Part shown: piece by piece, positions 5,097-7,160 of the stretch | How the letters are laid out: the number at the start of each line of letters is the position of its first letter | Numbering within the stretch: the first letter of the stretch is position 1 | DNA from: Candidatus Caccousia avistercoris | Lineage (GTDB): Bacteria > Bacillota > Clostridia > Oscillospirales > Acutalibacteraceae | Length of the DNA stretch: 7,160 bases | Assembly: GCA_018715025.1 (NCBI GenBank) | Contig: DVMK01000253.1 | Span: 1-7,160, forward strand | Direction of reading: 5' to 3' | Made by a program: the position numbers and the translations under genes | The notes under the pieces: generated by a model | Told to the model about the DNA's origin: nothing | The model's database searches: none | Seen by the model: only the letters and a program-made list of their open reading frames with translations

Positions 5097-6062
5097 TCAT
5101 GAGCGGGATTCCCGGTAGCCGGTGGATAGGTCTACCAGATTCACCGGGGGTTCTCCCCGGGTAAAGCGGCGCACATTTTCCAGGCAGACGGAAAAGATCC
5201 GCTCTACCGTTCCTTCAAAATGATGGCCGCCGGAAATGTGCGGGGTGAGGATGCAGTTGGGCATGTCCCACAGGGGGTGATCCTCCGGCAAAGGCTCCGA
5301 GCTGGTAACGTCCAGGGCAGCGCCGCCCAGGCGGCCCTCCCGCAGGGCGGCGCACAGGTCGTCCGTCACCACCGCAGAGCCGCGCCCCACGTTTACCAGC
5401 ACCGCGCCCCGCTTCATAAGGGCCAGGCGGCGGGCGTCCATAAGGCCTGTGGTCTGCGGCGTTTCCGGCAGGGAAAGCGCCACCACGTCCGCCTGGGGCA
5501 GCAGGGCGTCCAGCTTTTCCATGGTGTACAGGGCTTCCGCGTAGGGCGGGGGCTCTTTTTCTGTGCGGCAGACGCCCAGAACCCGCCCGCCCAGTGCGTG
5601 AAAACGCATGGCGAACTGGCTTCCAATATCCCCGAAGCCCACCACCAGCGCGGTGGAACCGGCGGCGGAGCGCACCGCGCCCTCGTCCTGCCACCGGTGG
5701 TTTTTCTGGTTTTCCCAGTATTGGGGCAGCCGCAGAAACAGGGCCAGCACATAAGCCGTCATGTACTCGGCAATCCCCGGGCCGTAGCTGCCGGTGGCGC
5801 AGGACAAAAGGGCCCCCTCGGGCAGAACGCCCGGCGCGGCGTACAGGTTCGCGCCGGAGCTTTCCAGCTGCAAAAGGCGCAGGCGCTTTGCCCTGGCCAG
5901 CAGGGCGGGGGGCGGGTTGCCCACAATCATCCCGGCGTTTTCTATGTGCGCCTCCAGCTTTTCCGGGGGAAGGAACAAAACCTGCGCCTGGCCCGCCGCC
6001 CGGCGCAGCTGTTCCTGCTTTTCCCCGGAAAAGGGGACGAGAACCGCTATCGTTTCTGTCAT
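5097..6062 (-). CDS. D-2-hydroxyacid dehydrogenase, NAD(P)-dependent
   Basis: This 321-residue protein belongs to the D-isomer-specific 2-hydroxyacid dehydrogenases (phosphoglycerate dehydrogenase/glyoxylate-hydroxypyruvate reductase superfamily), cytoplasmic enzymes that interconvert 2-keto acids and D-2-hydroxy acids. The nucleotide-binding loop is GFGDIG (142-147). The catalytic set is present: R227 in NVGRGS, E256 in SSEPLP and H275 in LTPHISGG. After the second strand of the fold the sequence is GVCRT (R166), without the acidic residue of strict NAD enzymes, so NADP(H) use is possible (inference). There is no ACT or ASB domain as in many SerA proteins, so this is a short, GhrA-like form whose substrate cannot be told. 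ATG 6062 is chosen because GGAAGGAG lies just upstream. A longer frame from a TTG at 6152 would translate the GC-rich intergenic hairpins and has no ribosome site. It follows the yitT-like gene after 96 bases and shares a terminator with the convergent PPK2 gene. Confidence 0.9.
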   Translation of the reverse strand: MTETIAVLVPFSGEKQEQLRRAAGQAQVLFLPPEKLEAHIENAGMIVGNPPPALLARAKRLRLLQLESSGANLYAAPGVLPEGALLSCATGSYGPGIAEYMTAYVLALFLRLPQYWENQKNHRWQDEGAVRSAAGSTALVVGFGDIGSQFAMRFHALGGRVLGVCRTEKEPPPYAEALYTMEKLDALLPQADVVALSLPETPQTTGLMDARRLALMKRGAVLVNVGRGSAVVTDDLCAALREGRLGGAALDVTSSEPLPEDHPLWDMPNCILTPHISGGHHFEGTVERIFSVCLENVRRFTRGEPPVNLVDLSTGYRESRS

Positions 6063-6066
6063 AATG

Positions 6067-6074
6067 CTCCTTCC
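6067..6074 (-). promoter_or_regulatory. Ribosome binding site that fixes the dehydrogenase start
   Basis: On the minus strand GGAAGGAG (6074-6067) stands four bases before ATG 6062. The spacing is short, but this is the only good site near any in-frame start, and it gives the family's usual length. Confidence 0.65.
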
Positions 6075-6093
6075 TTCCAGGGCTTCAGGGAAA

Positions 6094-6137
6094 CGGCGCC
6101 GGTTTCGCGCCGGAATTCCCCGCGGCCTTCCAGGCCG
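6094..6137. repeat. Two GC-rich inverted repeats between yitT and the dehydrogenase gene
   Basis: CGGCGC (6094-6099) pairs with GCGCCG (6107-6112), and CGGCC (6123-6127) pairs with GGCCG (6133-6137). Neither is followed by a T-run on the minus strand, so they do not look like a classical terminator. They could protect or attenuate the message between the two genes. I see no promoter in this 96-base gap. Confidence 0.35.
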
Positions 6138-6158
6138 GCCCTCACAAATCAAAATGAC

Positions 6159-7010
6159 CTATTGGCGGAAGCCCTTGCCGATGATCTCGCTGGTGTTGGT
6201 GATGAGAATGAAGGCGTCGGGCTCGTTTTCATGAATATACCGGCGCAGCAAAACCGCCTGGTACCGTTTCAGCACCGTGACCACCACGTACTTGTGGTGG
6301 TGGCTGTAGGCCCCCTGGGCCTCCATGACGGTGGCGCTGCGGTTTAATTGGGAGGTGATAAAGCTGCATATTTTATCCGGCTTGCTGCACACCACCTGAA
6401 AGGCCTTGCACAGGTTGATGCTCTCAATGGCGTTGTCCACCACCAGGGACTTGGACATGAGCCCCAGGCAGGAGAAGAGCGCCGTTTTCATGTCGAACAC
6501 CAAAAAAGCGGAAAGGGTGATGAGCAGGTCGCTGAGCAGCAGGGCGCGGCCAATGTCAAAGCTGGTGTATTTGCGCATAATCATGGCCACAATGTCGGTT
6601 CCTCCGCTGGAGGCGCCAAGGTTGAACAGCACCGCAGAGCCGAAGCCGGGCAGCAGCACGGCGAACACCAGCTCCAGCAGGGGCTCGTCCGTCAAAGGGG
6701 CAGAGAGGGGCGCCAGCTGATCCAGCAGGGAAAGGGAGACGGAGAGCAGCGTGCTGGCGTACACCGTGCGCACGCCGAAGCCTTTTCCCAGAAATGCAAA
6801 GCCCAGCACCAGCAGCAGCCCGTTGATGACAAAGTTTACCGTGGAAGGGGAGATGGGGAGGAACGGGCTCAGCACAACGGAAAGGCCGCTTACCCCGCCG
6901 AAGGTGAAGTTGTTGGGGAATTTGAAAAAGTAAATCCCCACCGCCATGCACAGCGTGCTGGCGGTGATGACAGCGTATTCCTTTCCCGTCTTTTTCACAC
7001 GATCCGTCAT
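6159..7010 (-). CDS. YitT family membrane protein (DUF161 plus DUF2179)
   Basis: The 283-residue product is a YitT-family integral membrane protein, a family widespread in Firmicutes with no firmly established transport substrate. Residues 1-200 contain about five to six hydrophobic segments, the first near 12-30 (YAVITASTLCMAVGIYFF), with the family motifs NNFTFGGVSGL (33-43) and SSGGTDIVAMIM. The last 80 residues form the soluble DUF2179 domain, recognisable from GAYSHHHKYVVVTVL, DAFILIT and the closing EIIGKGF. ATG 7010 is preferred because AAAAGGGGG lies nine bases upstream on the minus strand; a TTG at 7031 in the same frame would add seven residues but has a weaker ribosome site. The downstream partner on the same strand is the D-2-hydroxyacid dehydrogenase gene. 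Family assignment is firm, function is not. Confidence 0.92.
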   Translation of the reverse strand: MTDRVKKTGKEYAVITASTLCMAVGIYFFKFPNNFTFGGVSGLSVVLSPFLPISPSTVNFVINGLLLVLGFAFLGKGFGVRTVYASTLLSVSLSLLDQLAPLSAPLTDEPLLELVFAVLLPGFGSAVLFNLGASSGGTDIVAMIMRKYTSFDIGRALLLSDLLITLSAFLVFDMKTALFSCLGLMSKSLVVDNAIESINLCKAFQVVCSKPDKICSFITSQLNRSATVMEAQGAYSHHHKYVVVTVLKRYQAVLLRRYIHENEPDAFILITNTSEIIGKGFRQ

Positions 7011-7019
7011 AAAGACGAA

Positions 7020-7028
7020 CCCCCTTTT
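7020..7028 (-). promoter_or_regulatory. Ribosome binding site favouring the ATG 7010 start of the YitT-family gene
   Basis: The minus strand reads AAAAGGGGG at 7028-7020, nine bases before ATG 7010. This site lies inside the extra codons of the alternative TTG 7031 form, which argues for the shorter protein. Confidence 0.5.
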
Positions 7029-7032
7029 CAAC

Positions 7033-7160
7033 TCATCTTTTTTCGCGTTTCCTCTGTTTGCGTTGCAGCTTCCTGGAAAGCTGGGGTAGCTTCTTTTCTT
7101 TTTTTGAAATGCCGGCTCTCCTTTTTTCAGCTAGAAATACATAGTATCCCTCTATGGGAA
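7033..7160 (-). CDS. Possible C-terminal end of another minus-strand gene (partial)
   Basis: One minus-strand frame is open from the window edge to a TGA at 7033-7035, giving 41 residues. It begins PIEGYYVFLAEKRRAG and ends in a very basic tail, LQRKQRKREKR. If real, it stops 22 bases before the YitT-family ATG, a normal operon distance. Against it, third codon positions are much less G/C-rich (roughly 18 of 41) than in all other genes here, and a chance open frame of this length is not rare. The alternative is that this is the AT-richer promoter and leader of the YitT-family gene; it holds an AAAAAAGGAG run and a CATAG/CTATG inverted repeat at 7140-7156. I do not recognise the peptide. Confidence 0.27.
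   Translation of the reverse strand, partial: PIEGYYVFLAEKRRAGISKKEKKLPQLSRKLQRKQRKREKR

Noticed and set aside
3448..5100. Long open frame on the minus strand (550 codons) opposite the PPK2 gene
   Set aside because: It is antisense to an unmistakable PPK2 gene. Its product is low-complexity (Pro/Gly/Leu/His/Gln-rich) without family motifs, and it runs through the terminator. It is a by-product of G/C-rich codon use.
6063..6152. TTG 6152 as the start of the dehydrogenase
   Set aside because: There is no ribosome site, the extra 30 residues are Arg/Pro/Gly-rich and come from hairpin DNA, and ATG 6062 gives the usual family length.
5220..6347. Long plus-strand frame opposite the dehydrogenase and YitT-family genes
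   Set aside because: It spans two real minus-strand genes and their gap, has a Gln/Gly/Arg/His-rich sequence and no plausible ribosome site or family motif.
7066..7083. CAGCTT/AAGCTG inverted repeat followed by a T-rich stretch on the plus strand, as a terminator
   Set aside because: No plus-strand gene ends nearby, the stem is only six pairs, and the T-rich stretch is interrupted and begins several bases after the stem.
1..7160. CRISPR arrays, tRNA or rRNA genes, insertion sequences, phage or toxin-antitoxin modules
   Set aside because: No regularly spaced repeats, cloverleaf-like segments, transposase or integrase motifs, or terminal inverted repeats were seen on either strand.

Overview
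This window looks like ordinary chromosomal DNA from a GC-rich member of the Firmicutes, most likely a gut-type Clostridia (Oscillospiraceae/Ruminococcaceae-like). The reasons are strong AAAGG/GGAGG-type ribosome binding sites, TTG starts, a two-chain iron-sulfur L-serine dehydratase, a YitT/DUF2179 membrane protein and AT-rich promoter islands between G/C-rich genes. The taxonomic call is inference. No rRNA, tRNA, CRISPR array, insertion sequence or phage gene was seen.

Left part (1-2362, plus strand): a compact four-gene run begins just after a consensus TATAAT box at the window edge. It holds a stand-alone NuoE/HndA-type thioredoxin-like [2Fe-2S] protein, an unrecognised 85-residue protein, and the beta and alpha chains of L-serine dehydratase (sdaAB, sdaAA). 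Gaps of 16, 20 and 22 bases suggest one transcript. Both sda genes start with TTG. The run meets a convergent gluQ gene (minus strand, 2372-3322) tail to tail with a 9-base gap and no recognisable terminator.

Middle (3323-5096): gluQ (glutamyl-Q tRNA(Asp) synthetase) and a tandem-PPK2 polyphosphate:AMP phosphotransferase are transcribed divergently from an AT-rich region. Both have extended -10 elements. The kinase mRNA leader can fold into a long hairpin, and the gluQ start region carries a 10-bp-phased direct repeat. The kinase gene ends at a strong bidirectional terminator.

Right part (5097-7160, minus strand): a YitT-family membrane protein is followed, 96 bases later, by a D-2-hydroxyacid dehydrogenase, which ends at the same terminator. 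The last 128 bases hold either the tail of another minus-strand gene or the yitT promoter/leader.

Functionally the window mixes serine catabolism (serine to pyruvate plus ammonia), tRNA queuosine modification, polyphosphate-based nucleotide phosphorylation and 2-keto/2-hydroxy acid metabolism. I see no new defence or mobile system. The least explained parts are the NuoE-like protein and the unknown small protein placed with an oxygen-sensitive Fe-S serine dehydratase, and the structured regulatory region between gluQ and the PPK2 gene.
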